DNA from: an uncultured Erysipelotrichaceae bacterium
GTDB taxonomy: Bacteria; Bacillota_I; Bacilli_A; Erysipelotrichales; Erysipelotrichaceae
NCBI GenBank assembly: GCA_937874965.1
Contig: CALNCD010000015.1
Location: 1-5,119, forward strand
Direction: 5' to 3'
DNA length: 5,119 nt
Made by a program: the position numbers and the translations under genes. Positions within the stretch are counted from its first letter, which is position 1, and every line of letters starts with the position of its first letter. Below, piece by piece: positions 1 to 5,119 of this stretch. A model generated the notes under the pieces. It was not told where the DNA came from. It saw only the letters and a program-made list of their open reading frames with translations, and searched no databases.

Positions 1-1
1 A

Positions 2-577
2 GTTATGAAGCATCTGCATGTGCATGCCGATGAGTATGCATTGAATCCTGATCAGATTGTCACCTGCGGTTTCTCGGCGGGCGGACATTTGGTCACCTTG
101 CTGGGATCATATTGGAACAGTGATTGGTTGAAGGAAATGGTCGACGTCCAGGGGGATGAACTTAAACCTTGTGCACAGATTGACTGTTATGGTTTGGTGG
201 AAATTACTCCGGCGCTTTTTGATTTGGCAAAGCAGGCTGCCGATGCATCCTTAATGGCTCTTTCAAAGGCAATGCTGAATACCGCGGATCCGACTGTTGA
301 CCAGCTAAAGCAGATAAACTGCGTGGGTTTGGCCTCAGCGAGTGTGCCTCCGACTTTTATTTGGCATACCGTTGAAGATCAGACCGTTCCGGTTTCCCAG
401 TCTTTGAATTTCGCTTCTGCCTTGCATGCTCACCATGTTCCTTTTGAGATGCATCTCTATAAACGCGGGAAGCATGGCTTATCGTCTGCCACCGCAGACA
501 GCGGCAACCGGGAAGACCATGTTTCGACCTGGGTTGATCTTGCTTTGGACTGGCTTACGGCCTATCACCTGGGGTAA
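2..577 (+). CDS. Alpha/beta hydrolase, esterase/lipase-like (5' partial)
   Basis: This is the C-terminal part of a serine hydrolase of the alpha/beta fold, closest in style to the carbohydrate (acetyl/feruloyl) esterase-like or BD-FAE group. The frame is open to the left edge. An ATG lies at 5-7, but it sits immediately before the helix that precedes the nucleophile elbow, so it is almost certainly an internal Met and the N-terminal half, with the oxyanion-hole strand, lies outside the window. Counting from that Met, the nucleophile elbow is GFSAGGH (residues 22-28, Ser24 encoded at 74-76), the acid is probably Asp125 in VEDQTVP, and the base is His157 in GKHGLS, giving a full catalytic triad in the usual order and spacing. 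The strand motif PPTFIWHT before the acid is typical of this group. Nothing visible tells whether it is exported, because the N-terminus is missing. The substrate cannot be read from the sequence; deacylation of a sugar or small ester is inference from the family. The downstream gene follows after 5 bases, suggesting co-transcription. Confidence 0.88.
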   Translation, partial: VMKHLHVHADEYALNPDQIVTCGFSAGGHLVTLLGSYWNSDWLKEMVDVQGDELKPCAQIDCYGLVEITPALFDLAKQAADASLMALSKAMLNTADPTVDQLKQINCVGLASASVPPTFIWHTVEDQTVPVSQSLNFASALHAHHVPFEMHLYKRGKHGLSSATADSGNREDHVSTWVDLALDWLTAYHLG

Positions 578-582
578 TTCTC

Positions 583-984
583 ATGACAAGGCTTGTCGTT
601 GTTGCCTTTGCGCTTCTTATGGTGCTATGCGGCGGATACGTTGTATTGCAGGTCAATACTTTCTATGCCTATCTAAGCATTGCATGTGTCAGCGCATTGT
701 TGGTTTGGCTTGTCTTAAGCAAGCAGGTGCTGGCTAATCTGCGCAGAAGACGAGGTGTTCTTCGCAGAACTTTCTTCAGCCTTCTGAATCTTGCCATCGG
801 TTTGGCAATGCTGGTTGCTGCCGGGTCATTTCAGCTGGTTGATCTTGACCATACGGGCTCGCTTATTTTTCCCCTAGCTCTTATTTCATCTGGCTTATTT
901 ACGGTAATGGGATTTTCGCTGCTGACCGTGTGGAATATCGGAACTGCCTTGTTTCATTCAAGAGCGATGAGCAAGGATGAATAG
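583..984 (+). CDS. Small four-helix integral membrane protein, unknown function
   Basis: A 133-residue hydrophobic protein whose family I do not recognise. Four likely membrane helices can be seen at about residues 4-24, 27-46, 64-82 and 94-117. A strongly basic loop (NLRRRRGVLRR, about 52-62) lies between helices 2 and 3, which by the positive-inside rule puts this loop and both termini in the cytoplasm. There is no signal peptide distinct from helix 1, and no catalytic motif. The ATG at 583 is chosen because it starts right before helix 1 and lies 5 bases after the stop of the hydrolase gene. The only Shine-Dalgarno-like sequence is a weak GGGGT (571-575) inside the end of the upstream gene, so translation may be coupled to that gene. 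The close spacing supports a shared transcript, but a functional link with the hydrolase is only inference. No convincing terminator follows it. Confidence 0.75.
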   Translation: MTRLVVVAFALLMVLCGGYVVLQVNTFYAYLSIACVSALLVWLVLSKQVLANLRRRRGVLRRTFFSLLNLAIGLAMLVAAGSFQLVDLDHTGSLIFPLALISSGLFTVMGFSLLTVWNIGTALFHSRAMSKDE

Positions 985-1026
985 CAGGCAATATTTCTGA
1001 AAATCTATGAAAATAAATAATATCTA

Positions 1027-1055
1027 TTTACATCGTGTTTCAGATGCGGTAGAAT
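1027..1055 (+). promoter_or_regulatory. Sigma-A-type promoter of the T-box/asnB unit
   Basis: A -35 box TTTACA (1027-1032) and a -10 box TAGAAT (1050-1055) are separated by exactly 17 bp, each one base from consensus. The stretch just upstream (about 990-1026) is very AT-rich and could act as an UP element. Transcription would start near 1062, just ahead of the T-box leader, which fits its role as the asnB promoter. Read from sequence only. Confidence 0.75.
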
Positions 1056-1061
1056 AAAACC

Positions 1062-1320
1062 ACTTAATAAAACAGTGATCGGGATATGTGTTCTGGAAGA
1101 GATGTCGATAGCGAGATGACGATGGTGGAAGGTCATTGGATAATTACCTGGAATGTAACCCCTGGGAGTTGTCTTTCTGAACTGAAGTAGGAAAGATCGG
1201 AAGCATTCCGTTAGCGATGCGCGATTTGTTTGAATCGTTATAAAGTGATCAGTAATACTGATAAAATGGGTGGTACCGCGGAAACAGCAGCTTTCGTCCC
1301 AAGTGGAGGAAGCTGTTTTT
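1062..1320 (+). promoter_or_regulatory. T-box riboswitch leader of asnB
   Basis: A transcription-attenuating T-box leader that senses uncharged tRNA. The diagnostic element is the T-box itself, GGGTGGTACCGCGG (1268-1281), whose TGGT bulge (1271-1274) pairs with the tRNA NCCA end; GGG pairs with TCCC (1297-1300) to form the antiterminator. Stem I can be drawn with a basal helix 1090-1100 with 1172-1182 (one U-U mismatch and one G-U) and an apical hairpin ATGAC/GTCAT (1116-1120 with 1132-1136) whose loop reads GATGGTG, preceded by AGCGAG, matching the conserved distal-loop and AG-bulge elements. The 3' side of Stem I (1148-1171) holds the specifier; AAC at 1157-1159 is the best Asn candidate. 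Further hairpins are CGGAA/TTCCG (1198-1210, followed by the common CCGTTA) and ATCAGT/ACTGAT (1248-1262, Stem III). Expected logic: uncharged tRNA, probably tRNA-Asn, stabilises the antiterminator so that asnB is transcribed; charged tRNA allows termination. The class is very secure; the specifier is less so. This leader and its promoter account for the 355 bases without a gene at 985-1339. Confidence 0.93.
1288..1320 (+). terminator. T-box regulated intrinsic terminator
   Basis: The stem pairs CAGCTTTC (1288-1295) and TCC (1297-1299) with GGAGGAAGCTG (1305-1315), leaving G1296 bulged and a CAAGT loop, followed by TTTTT (1316-1320). It shares CTTTCGTCC with the antiterminator, so the two folds exclude each other, as expected for a transcription-attenuating T-box. 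It lies 7 bases before the asnB Shine-Dalgarno. Confidence 0.88.
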
Positions 1321-1327
1321 ATGTTGT

Positions 1328-1332
1328 GGAGG
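1328..1332 (+). promoter_or_regulatory. Ribosome binding site of asnB
   Basis: GGAGG lies 7 bases before the ATG at 1340. It fixes the start codon, which is confirmed independently because residue 2 is the catalytic N-terminal cysteine of the glutaminase domain. The site is downstream of the regulated terminator, not inside it, so control is at the level of transcription. Confidence 0.9.
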
Positions 1333-1339
1333 TAACATT

Positions 1340-2896
1340 ATGTGTGGATTCTTGGTATCGGTTGATGAAACAACCGTTCACGAAAAGTTTGAGCAGGCGT
1401 TTGCTGCAATTGCGCATCGGGGGCCGGATATGGATCGGATTCAGCGTTCTGGCAATGCTTGGTTCGGATTTCATCGTTTATCGATTATGGATACTTCAGA
1501 CAGCGGGATGCAGCCTTTTCATCGGGGCTCGCGGATGCTGGTTTGCAATGGTGAAATCTATAACTTTGAAGCGTTGAAGTCGAGGGTTTCAACGACTTAC
1601 CAGTCCAGCAGTGATTGTGAGGTTCTCTTGCCTCTTTATGAGACGTTTGCTACATCAATGTTTGCGATGCTGGATGCTGAATATGCCTTGGTGATCTATG
1701 ATGAAGAGAAAGAACAGGTCATTGCGGCGCGTGATCAGATCGGGATTCGCCCGCTATTTTACGGAAAGAGTGCGACAGGTATCGGTTTTGCGTCAGAAGC
1801 CAAAGCGCTGATCGGCCTGTATGACGAGGTGATGCCCTTTCCTCCTGGCCATTATTATGTGAACGGAGAATTTGTCGACTATCGGACGATATACGGTTCA
1901 AAGCCGATGATTACGGATGAAGCGGCAGCCTTGGCAACAATTCATGACAATTTGATTGCGGCAGTCGAGAAGCGGTTGATGAGTGATGTCAGGGTCGGGT
2001 TCTTGCTGAGCGGCGGCCTTGATTCATCCTTGGTCTGTGCGATCGCCGCGCAGCGTTCAAAGACACCGATTGACACCTTTGCAATCGGAATGGCCCATGA
2101 CGCCATTGATTTAAAATATGCCCGTCAGGTTGCGGAAAAAATCGGTTCAAACCATCATGAAGTGATTATGGATGACGATGATGTTATCCAGGCATTGAAG
2201 CCCGTGATTTCAATGCTGGAAACGTGGGATATCACCACAATACGTGCATCTATCGGGATGTATATGCTTTGCCGGTATATTCATGAGAAGACCGATATCA
2301 AGGTCTTGCTGACTGGTGAAATAAGTGATGAGCTTTTCGGATACAAGTACACTGATTTTGCTCCGAGTGCGCAAGCGTTTCAGGATGAAAGTCTGAAGCG
2401 GCTTCGTGAGCTCTATATGTACGATGTGCTGCGTGCTGATCGCTGTGTGGCTGCATGGTCTTTGGAGGCTCGGGTTCCCTTTGGCGACCTTACGTTTGTC
2501 GAAGATGTGCTCAGGATTGATCCGGCATTGAAAATGAACCGTCATGGTATCGGCAAATATTTGCTTCGTCAGGCGTTTGCGGACGATGATTTGTTGCCTG
2601 AATCCATTCTCTGGCGTGAGAAAGCGGCCTTTTCTGATGCGGTCGGTCATTCTATGGTGGATATTCTCAAGGACTATGCACGTGAACAGAATGTTGAGGT
2701 CTCTGAGAAGCTCTCATATCATTGTCGGCCGATAAGCGCTGAGTCTGCACTGTATCGCTGCTGTTTTGAAGCGGATTATCAGGGATATGCTGCCTGGATT
2801 GCGGATTACTGGATGCCCAACAAGACGTGGCCGAACTGTAATGTGGATGATCCCAGTGCCCGGGTTCTCAGTAATTATGGACTAAGCGGTGTTTAG
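1340..2896 (+). CDS. asnB: Asparagine synthetase, glutamine-hydrolysing (AsnB)
   Basis: A cytoplasmic enzyme that makes asparagine from aspartate, glutamine and ATP (products AMP, pyrophosphate, glutamate). At 518 residues it is complete and of the compact type. The N-terminal class II glutaminase domain (about 2-185) has Cys2 as nucleophile after Met removal (MCGF), AHRGPD (25-30), FHRLSIMD (44-51), CNGEIYNF (69-76) and SDCEV (91-95). The synthetase domain (about 200-440) carries the PP-loop ATP site SGGLDSS (224-230), ETWDITTIRAS (294-304), the pyrophosphate loop TGEISDELFG (325-334), SLEARVPFGD (374-383) and WREKAAFSDAVGHS (425-438). The tail ends with WMPNKTW and NDPS-like DDPSARVLSNYG. 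In the pyrophosphate loop, Ile replaces the usual second Gly of SGEGSDE and one Gly after FG is missing; the rest of the site is intact, so I take this as a subfamily trait. It is monocistronic: its own promoter and T-box leader precede it and a terminator overlaps its stop codon. Supply of asparagine for translation is the evident role. Confidence 0.97.
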   Translation: MCGFLVSVDETTVHEKFEQAFAAIAHRGPDMDRIQRSGNAWFGFHRLSIMDTSDSGMQPFHRGSRMLVCNGEIYNFEALKSRVSTTYQSSSDCEVLLPLYETFATSMFAMLDAEYALVIYDEEKEQVIAARDQIGIRPLFYGKSATGIGFASEAKALIGLYDEVMPFPPGHYYVNGEFVDYRTIYGSKPMITDEAAALATIHDNLIAAVEKRLMSDVRVGFLLSGGLDSSLVCAIAAQRSKTPIDTFAIGMAHDAIDLKYARQVAEKIGSNHHEVIMDDDDVIQALKPVISMLETWDITTIRASIGMYMLCRYIHEKTDIKVLLTGEISDELFGYKYTDFAPSAQAFQDESLKRLRELYMYDVLRADRCVAAWSLEARVPFGDLTFVEDVLRIDPALKMNRHGIGKYLLRQAFADDDLLPESILWREKAAFSDAVGHSMVDILKDYAREQNVEVSEKLSYHCRPISAESALYRCCFEADYQGYAAWIADYWMPNKTWPNCNVDDPSARVLSNYGLSGV

Positions 2897-2916
2897 GAGC
2901 TGATGCTCCTTTTCTT
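2895..2916 (+). terminator. Intrinsic terminator of asnB
   Basis: A perfect 6-bp stem AGGAGC (2895-2900) / GCTCCT (2905-2910) with a TGAT loop, running into TTTTCTT. The stem begins inside the TAG stop codon of asnB. It closes the asnB unit and isolates it from the LCP gene, which has its own promoter. Confidence 0.85.
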
Positions 2917-2971
2917 GTCCGTGGATTCATCCGGGTCAGCAGTGAAGCATTCTTTATGGGTAAAGTATGGT

Positions 2972-3000
2972 ATGACAAGTCTTGTGAAAGAGAGTATAAT
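2972..3000 (+). promoter_or_regulatory. Sigma-A-type promoter of the LCP gene
   Basis: A -35 box ATGACA (2972-2977, five of six consensus) and a perfect -10 TATAAT (2995-3000) are separated by 17 bp. The start of transcription would fall near 3006-3008, giving a very short leader of about 26 bases. The -10 and start region lie inside a near-palindrome (2994-3014), listed separately. Confidence 0.82.
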
Positions 3001-3014
3001 AGTGACTACTATAC
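2994..3014 (+). repeat. Inverted repeat over the -10/start of the LCP promoter (candidate operator)
   Basis: The arms GTATAATAGT (2994-3003) and ACTACTATAC (3005-3014) flank a central G and match at 9 of 10 positions. The repeat covers the whole -10 hexamer and the predicted transcription start, the classic place for a repressor operator. No U-run follows, so it is not a terminator. The binding protein is unknown. Because the -10 box is itself AT-rich and near-symmetric, part of the symmetry could be chance. Confidence 0.45.
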
Positions 3015-3020
3015 CCCGAC

Positions 3021-3026
3021 AAGGAG
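3021..3026 (+). promoter_or_regulatory. Ribosome binding site of the LCP gene
   Basis: AAGGAG lies 6 bases before the first of two tandem ATG codons (3033 and 3036) and 9 before the second. Either could initiate; the difference is one Met, so the protein is unaffected. Confidence 0.85.
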
Positions 3027-3032
3027 ATTTTT

Positions 3033-4508
3033 ATGATGTTTAAACCGAAAGAAAGATCAAACTATCATTGGTTGTCGTTGTTGACAATACTGATTCAGCT
3101 TCTGGCTTCAGGTGTTCTGCTTTATTTCATGTATCGTTTGAATATCATTCCCTTGAAGTATATGGTGATTGCTGTCGTTATCCTGTATTTCCTGAATCTG
3201 GTGTTTGCCTTGTTGCTAAGAGGCAAGGAGACCGGTGTCCGAAAGGTATCACGGGTTGTCAGTCTTGTTGTAAGCATCAGTCTGGTTTTCATTTCTTTCC
3301 AGTATCTTTCCCAAGGGGTTGCTTTTCTCAATGCGATTACCAACAAGAATGTGGAAACCCACGTAGTGAGTGTGATTGTTTTGGCGGATAACCCAGCAGA
3401 AACCATCAAGGATATGAGCGGCAAGACAATCGGAGAGAGCGCCGTCGGTGAACAAGAGTATTTGTCTCAGGCTGAAGCGGATATCAATCCGCGTTTGGGT
3501 ACGCCCATCAGTCTATCCATGTATTCAGATTACGAAAAACTGGTCAATGCCCTGTATGATGGTACCGTCGATGGCATCCTTCTGAATGACTCGCACCTCG
3601 CCTTTGTGGAACTGATTGATTCTGGCTTTGAGAGCAAGACAAAAGTCATATACCAGTATGAAAAAAGTGAAATCACCAATGTTGATGTTTCCGATAAGAA
3701 AGTAACGAAAGAGGCGTTCAGTATTTACTTGAGCGGTATTGATACCTTCGGGCCGGTTTCCCAGGTATCCCGATCAGATGTGAATCTATTGATTACAGTG
3801 AATCCGGTGACCAAGCAGATTCTCATGGTAAGTATTCCTCGGGATTACTATGTTACGCTTGCCAGTAAGAAGGCCAAGGATAAATTGACCCATTCCGGTA
3901 TCTATGGCATCAATGAAACGATAACGTCGGTTGAACAGCTGATCGGTATTGAAATCGATTACTATGCCCGTGTGAACTTTACCTCGGTTACCAGCGTCGT
4001 GGATGCCTTAGGGGGCGTAACGGTCACTTCGCCTTACGATACATTTGTTACCCGCTATGGCAATTACACGATTAATCCAGGTGAGAATAATTTGAATGGA
4101 GATCAGGCCTTGGGCTTCGTCCGTGAGCGGTATTCCTTGCCGAACGGGGATGGTGATCGCATTTTGAATCAGCAACGATTGATGCAGGCTTTAATCAATA
4201 AGGCTCTCTCACCAAAGATTATCACGAACTATTCATCAATACTCAGCTCAGTTGCGGATACGATAGAACTCTCCATGGGAATGGATGACTTAACAGCGCT
4301 GATTCAGATGCAGCTGAACGATAATGCCGAGTGGACATTTCTAAGCTATGCGTTGGATGGTCAAGGGACAACTTCTTCCAATACGTTCTCGATGCCAGGG
4401 TATAATCTGTATGTCATGGAACCGGACTATGCAACGGTCACTCAGGCTGCTGAGTACATCCGTGCTATAGAAAGCGGTCAGATCATTACAATTCCGCCTA
4501 AACAGTAA
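3033..4508 (+). CDS. LytR-CpsA-Psr (LCP) family glycopolymer transferase, CpsA/Wzg-like
   Basis: A membrane-anchored phosphotransferase expected to move undecaprenyl-pyrophosphate-linked polymers (teichoic acid or capsule) onto peptidoglycan on the outer face of the membrane. Three membrane helices are visible at about residues 14-34, 43-63 and 73-93. Residues about 107-212 form an accessory extracellular domain with a substrate-binding-protein flavour (MSGKTIGE at 128-135; LYDGTVDGILLND at 174-186). The LCP domain follows (about 228-400): GIDTFG (Asp237), SRSD (Asp249), VSIPRD (Arg270), YYARVNFTSVTSVVDALGGV (310-329), FVRERY (Arg364, Arg366) and GDGDRILNQQR (372-382). The acid and arginine positions and spacings match those that bind the pyrophosphate in pneumococcal Cps2A, and total length (491) and architecture match CpsA rather than short LytR/TagU forms. 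The remaining ~90 residues continue the LCP fold and end with a short tail. No capsule or teichoic acid genes are visible, so the polymer is unknown. It has its own promoter and a terminator shared with the convergent gene. Confidence 0.95.
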   Translation: MMFKPKERSNYHWLSLLTILIQLLASGVLLYFMYRLNIIPLKYMVIAVVILYFLNLVFALLLRGKETGVRKVSRVVSLVVSISLVFISFQYLSQGVAFLNAITNKNVETHVVSVIVLADNPAETIKDMSGKTIGESAVGEQEYLSQAEADINPRLGTPISLSMYSDYEKLVNALYDGTVDGILLNDSHLAFVELIDSGFESKTKVIYQYEKSEITNVDVSDKKVTKEAFSIYLSGIDTFGPVSQVSRSDVNLLITVNPVTKQILMVSIPRDYYVTLASKKAKDKLTHSGIYGINETITSVEQLIGIEIDYYARVNFTSVTSVVDALGGVTVTSPYDTFVTRYGNYTINPGENNLNGDQALGFVRERYSLPNGDGDRILNQQRLMQALINKALSPKIITNYSSILSSVADTIELSMGMDDLTALIQMQLNDNAEWTFLSYALDGQGTTSSNTFSMPGYNLYVMEPDYATVTQAAEYIRAIESGQIITIPPKQ

Positions 4509-4530
4509 AACCTCCTTTCGGAGGTTTTTT
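4507..4530. terminator. Bidirectional intrinsic terminator
   Basis: AAAACCTCC (4507-4515) pairs with GGAGGTTTT (4520-4528) around a TTTC loop. On the plus strand it runs into TTTTTT (4525-4530), and on the minus strand the same stem ends in TTTT. It fills the 22-base gap between the convergent stop codons (TAA at 4506-4508; TAG on the minus strand at 4531-4533) and can end both transcripts. Confidence 0.92.
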
Positions 4531-5119
4531 CTATTCTTCCCAGCGATAACCCTCGCCCCGGTATGTCTGAAGGGCAGGGACGTTGATTTTCTTGCGTAGA
4601 TTCTTGATATGAATGTCGATGATTCGCGGATTGGCGTCAACCCCTTCATCACCCCAAGCGACTTCCAGCAGTTTCTCTCGGGAAACCAATTGCCGCTTAT
4701 GTGTCAGGAAGTGACGAATAAGCAGGTATTCTGTATGCGTTAGCTTAATGGCCTCTTGATTCTGATAGACCTCATTGGCCGCTAGGGCAACCGTGATATT
4801 ATCGGCCCCGAAGGCAATCTGGCTGGTCCGGTTCTTCGGATTAAGGTCCAGATTCAATGAATAGATTTTCTGGATGATTTTTGCGAAAGGGGTTGACTCG
4901 GAAAAAATCGCATCGATGTCAGGATTACGGCGCTCAATGATTGAATCCGTAATTACGATAGATCGGATATCCGGATCAACAACCTTGATTTGGTTGAGCA
5001 GACGGAATGCTGTCGAATGACTCAGAGAACTGCGGATGATGAGCAGCTTATATTGTTTCGGATTATTGATGAATTTCTCGAATACCTGAATCGGTTCATA
5101 GACTGTATCCACCTCAAAG
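4531..5119 (-). CDS. OmpR/PhoB-type response regulator with degenerate receiver (5' partial)
   Basis: A DNA-binding transcription factor read from the minus strand. The frame is open to the window edge. The only nearby start-like codon (GTG at 5110-5112) lies in the receiver signature FEVDTVYEPIQVFEKF, which normally falls about 25 residues into the protein, and has no properly spaced ribosome binding site, so the true start lies outside. Counting from that GTG, residues 1-88 are the rest of a receiver: strand LLIIRSS (23-29) has Arg27 where the phospho-acceptor Asp belongs, and STPF (73-76) has Thr where the conserved Lys of the KPF motif belongs; the T of VIT (53-55) is kept. Residues about 97-193 form a complete winged helix: LTHTEYLLIRHFL (124-136), LVSREKLLEVAWG (142-154), the recognition helix region NPRIIDIHIKNLRKKI (161-176) and the wing TYRGEGYRWEE. 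It probably works without phosphorylation. No histidine kinase gene is visible; one could lie upstream. Its targets are unknown. Confidence 0.9.
   Translation of the reverse strand, partial: FEVDTVYEPIQVFEKFINNPKQYKLLIIRSSLSHSTAFRLLNQIKVVDPDIRSIVITDSIIERRNPDIDAIFSESTPFAKIIQKIYSLNLDLNPKNRTSQIAFGADNITVALAANEVYQNQEAIKLTHTEYLLIRHFLTHKRQLVSREKLLEVAWGDEGVDANPRIIDIHIKNLRKKINVPALQTYRGEGYRWEE

Noticed and set aside
985..1029. AT-only hairpin (AAATA/TATTT, 1015-1029) as a terminator for the upstream membrane-protein gene.
   Set aside because: There is no GC stem and no following U-run, and it overlaps the -35 box. AT-rich promoter context explains it better, so the upstream unit has no clear terminator.
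1321..1335. A four-codon reading frame (ATG TTG TGG AGG TAA) overlapping the asnB Shine-Dalgarno, with GGAGG 11 bases upstream.
   Set aside because: It is very short, its ribosome binding site lies in the terminator stem, and the T-box already explains regulation. Such frames arise by chance.
1230..1577. A 115-codon plus-strand frame spanning the T-box and the start of asnB.
   Set aside because: It overlaps the riboswitch and asnB in another frame, has no ribosome binding site, and its product looks like no protein.
2210..2650. A 146-codon minus-strand frame inside asnB.
   Set aside because: It is a shadow of the strongly conserved asnB coding sequence, with no promoter or ribosome binding site of its own.
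4341..4652. A minus-strand frame across the convergent terminator.
   Set aside because: It runs through a bidirectional terminator and overlaps both real genes out of frame.
5110..5112. GTG as the start codon of the minus-strand regulator.
   Set aside because: The frame stays open to the edge and the codon falls within the typical receiver sequence; a receiver starting here would lack its first strand.
1..5119. CRISPR arrays, tRNA or rRNA genes, insertion sequences, attachment sites, toxin-antitoxin or defence systems.
   Set aside because: I saw no regularly spaced repeats, no RNA gene outside the T-box leader, no transposase or terminal inverted repeats, and no defence-type domains.

Overview
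The window looks like an ordinary chromosomal segment of a low-to-mid-GC Gram-positive (Firmicutes) bacterium. The signs are a T-box (tRNA-sensing) leader, strong AGGAG-type ribosome binding sites, sigma-A-type promoters with 17-bp spacers, short GC hairpin plus U-run terminators, and a CpsA/Wzg-like LytR-CpsA-Psr protein. The asparagine synthetase and the overall style suggest a Clostridia or Erysipelotrichia-type lineage, but the sequence alone does not settle that.

Layout. (1) From the left edge to 577 is the 3' part of an alpha/beta-hydrolase (carbohydrate-esterase-like) gene, followed five bases later by a small four-helix membrane protein of unknown function (583-984), probably one transcription unit. 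(2) From 985 to 1339 there is no gene but a complete regulatory unit: promoter (TTTACA-17-TAGAAT), a T-box riboswitch leader with a canonical antiterminator motif, and an intrinsic terminator just before the ribosome binding site. It controls asnB (1340-2896), a complete glutamine-hydrolysing asparagine synthetase, which ends in its own terminator overlapping the stop codon. (3) A new promoter (ATGACA-17-TATAAT), with a near-palindrome over its -10 and start region, drives a 491-residue LCP-family protein (3033-4508) built like pneumococcal CpsA: three membrane helices, an accessory extracellular domain, and the LCP phosphotransferase domain. (4) A bidirectional terminator separates this gene from a convergent OmpR/PhoB-type transcription factor (4531 to the right edge, minus strand). 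Its receiver domain lacks the phospho-acceptor aspartate and the conserved lysine; its first ~25 residues lie beyond the window.

How it fits together: the genes form three or four independent units, not one pathway. The T-box makes asparagine synthesis respond to uncharged tRNA, most plausibly tRNA-Asn. The LCP protein would attach undecaprenyl-linked glycopolymers to the cell wall. The convergent regulator could in principle control nearby genes, but nothing here shows it. I see no clearly new system. The points most worth checking are the aspartate-less receiver, the palindrome at the LCP promoter, the specifier/discriminator assignment of the T-box, and the altered pyrophosphate loop of AsnB.
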